Assembly: GCA_003164655.1 (NCBI GenBank)
Contig: PLTW01000176.1
Span: 1-14,109, forward strand
Source: Actinomycetota bacterium
Lineage (GTDB): Bacteria > Actinomycetota > Thermoleophilia > UBA2241
Direction: 5' to 3'
Length of the DNA: 14,109 bases
The notes under the pieces were generated by a model. That model was given only the letters and a program-made list of their open reading frames with translations, was not told the DNA's origin and did no database searches. The translations under genes were made by a program, and so were the position numbers. How positions within the stretch are numbered: the stretch's first letter is position 1; the number at the start of each line of letters is the position of its first letter. Below are positions 12,716-14,109 of this stretch, one piece after another.

Positions 12716-14109
12716 TTAGTACACGAAGACCGCGGCTCCATAGTTCATGAACGAGAACACCCACGGGGCCTCGGGCATCGAGATGCGCACGCAGCCGTGC
12801 GACGCCGGGTAGGCGGGCACATCGGGATAGCCGTGAATCCCGTCGCCGCCCGAGAAGAAGCTCGCGAAGGGCATCCAGTCGTGGTACTGGGTCGACCACC
12901 AGTCGAGCGACTTGAGATAGATGCTGAAACGGCCCGCCGGAGTCGGCAGGCTCGGCCGTCCGGTCGAGCAGTGGACCACGCGCACGACCCTGCCGCCGTT
13001 CACGCACAGCAGCACGCCCAGGCTGCGAAAGACCTCGGCGTAATTGCCCGTCGCCGACTCGGGACGCGGCGTCGGCCTTGACGCGTTCTCGAGCACGGCC
13101 CTTGTCTTGCGGCCGTCGAGGCCGTCCCGCGACAGGCCGTTCCAGGCCTGGAAGGCCAGCAGCGCCTGCTCGGTGCGGTAGTCGTCGCGGCCGCTCACGG
13201 CGCCGTGGGCCGGCAGATAGCCGAGCGCCGCCAGACAGCGCTGCACGTCGGCCGTACTGGCGATCACCCAGCTCACGACCTGCAGATGTCTTCTGCCAAC
13301 CCTCGACTGGACGTTGCCGGCCATATCGCGGGCGCTCACGACCCAGGTATACGTGCCACGCGCGAGATTCACCCGGTAGTCGGCGAGGCGCCGGGAGTTC
13401 ACAGGCACGCCGCTCAGGCGGATGGTCTTCACGACCGTCCGGCCGCGGTAGATCTTGATCGTCACCGTCGCCTTGCCGCAGCTCGGCTTGGGGTCGCGCA
13501 CGCGAAACGAGAGCTTGACGAGCGCGCCGCGCCGCGCTACGACATCGGCGGTCGCCAGGCAGACGGGCCGGCCGCTGTCGATGTTCACGTAGCCGCCGTG
13601 TGCGACCTCGACGTTGCCGGCGACATCGACCGACCAGTACGAGACCGAGTGCGAACCCGCGGCGGCCAGCACGAACGGACCCGTATAGGTGTGTCGGGCG
13701 CCGTGATCGAGCACGAAGTAGGTCGCAGCCACACCTGAGCCCCCGTCGGCGCCGGCGAGGGTGACCGTCTGCGCCTTGTTACGCCAGCCCGAGCGGCCGT
13801 TGATCTGCAGGCCGGTCGCCGTCGTGACCGGGGCGGTCGTGTCGGGGATCCCGGCGCTCACGGTCTCGAGGACCGTACCGCCCGCTCCCACGACCCAGCC
13901 GCGGGTCGCGCTGGGGAACACCACGGCGCTCAGATCGGCGACCGTGCCCGCGGCCTGCAAGCTCCAGACTGCGCCCGCGTCGCTGGTGTGCAGGATGGTG
14001 CCGGCGGCGCCCACGACCCAGCCGCTGTCGGCGTCGGCGAAGGTCACGCCGGCCAGGTTCTGCTGGGTCGCACCCACTGCCTGCGCAGTCCAGTCGGCGC
14101 CGCCGTCGG
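12716..14109 (-). CDS. Multidomain L,D-transpeptidase (YkuD), N-terminus beyond window
   Basis: The frame is open to the right edge, so the N-terminus and any signal peptide are missing; at least 464 codons are visible. Numbering from the in-frame GTG at 14077: residues 1-75 and the codons before it are YCF48/BNR-like propeller repeats (LAGVTFADADSGWVVGAAGT, LSAVVFPSATRGWVVGAGGT). Residues 80-165 are an OmpL47-type Ig-like module (FVLDHGARHTYTGPF, HSVSYWSVDVAGNVE). Residues 185-268 are a second Ig-like module. Residues 273-332 are a peptidoglycan-binding domain (STADVQRCLAALGYL). Residues 345-453 are the YkuD domain with H415 and the catalytic SHGCVRI (H427, C429). It should act outside the membrane, forming 3-3 cross-links or attaching proteins to peptidoglycan. 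Catalytic residues are intact. Confidence 0.92.
   Translation of the reverse strand, partial: DGGADWTAQAVGATQQNLAGVTFADADSGWVVGAAGTILHTSDAGAVWSLQAAGTVADLSAVVFPSATRGWVVGAGGTVLETVSAGIPDTTAPVTTATGLQINGRSGWRNKAQTVTLAGADGGSGVAATYFVLDHGARHTYTGPFVLAAAGSHSVSYWSVDVAGNVEVAHGGYVNIDSGRPVCLATADVVARRGALVKLSFRVRDPKPSCGKATVTIKIYRGRTVVKTIRLSGVPVNSRRLADYRVNLARGTYTWVVSARDMAGNVQSRVGRRHLQVVSWVIASTADVQRCLAALGYLPAHGAVSGRDDYRTEQALLAFQAWNGLSRDGLDGRKTRAVLENASRPTPRPESATGNYAEVFRSLGVLLCVNGGRVVRVVHCSTGRPSLPTPAGRFSIYLKSLDWWSTQYHDWMPFASFFSGGDGIHGYPDVPAYPASHGCVRISMPEAPWVFSFMNYGAAVFVY

Noticed and set aside
12171..13007. Minus-strand 278-codon frame over the small ORF and the transpeptidase C-terminus
   Set aside because: It overlaps the conserved YkuD catalytic region in another frame and shows no domain.

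Overview
This is a very GC-rich window (about 70 % GC by eye, with third codon positions almost all G or C). It carries compact bacterial genes with GTG and TTG starts. The gene content points to a high-GC Gram-positive lineage, most likely a deep-branching, anaerobe-capable member of the Actinomycetota. The indicators are a redox repressor Rex linked to heme genes, a DUF4388 protein, UspA, an Mrr-like nuclease, and an exported L,D-transpeptidase built with Ig-like and YCF48-like modules. The phylum is an inference from gene style; there is no rRNA or marker to prove it. No tRNA, rRNA, CRISPR array or insertion sequence was seen.

Left part (1-6533, genes mostly on the minus strand): a tetrapyrrole block. 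Reading leftwards on the minus strand, hemB and a radical SAM/SPASM protein of the AhbD (heme b synthase) type form one operon with a 30-nt gap. A UspA gene (minus) and a GNAT acetyltransferase (plus) lie between this operon and a second one: hemL, rex and a protein of unknown function that runs off the left edge, with gaps of 10 and 5 nt. HemB makes porphobilinogen and HemL makes the 5-aminolevulinate that HemB consumes. AhbD performs the last step of the siroheme-dependent heme route. Rex senses NADH/NAD+ and is a natural candidate to tune this set, as it does for rex-hemACD in Streptomyces. A hemB promoter and a hemL promoter can be proposed; the latter overlaps phased TGTG/CACA half-sites.

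Middle part (6642-10277): a DUF4388 protein whose C-terminal half aligns by eye with an MglA-like small GTPase in which the nucleotide-binding motifs are lost; a 12-TM-type MFS exporter (minus); and, divergent from it, a stand-alone class I glutamine amidotransferase (plus).

Right part (10295-14109): an unknown acidic/coiled-coil protein (minus) is divergent from an Mrr-like PD-(D/E)XK nuclease (plus). The 239-nt gap between them contains 18-bp tandem repeats followed by a perfect 15-bp-stem inverted repeat. Next come a doubtful small Cys-containing ORF (plus) and the C-terminal 464 codons of a large secreted-type L,D-transpeptidase (minus) that enters from beyond the right edge.

No single novel system dominates. 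The best leads are the DUF4388/pseudo-GTPase fusion, the repeat-plus-cruciform element beside the Mrr-like nuclease (which itself carries a possible duplicated C-terminal module), and the Rex/AhbD heme arrangement.
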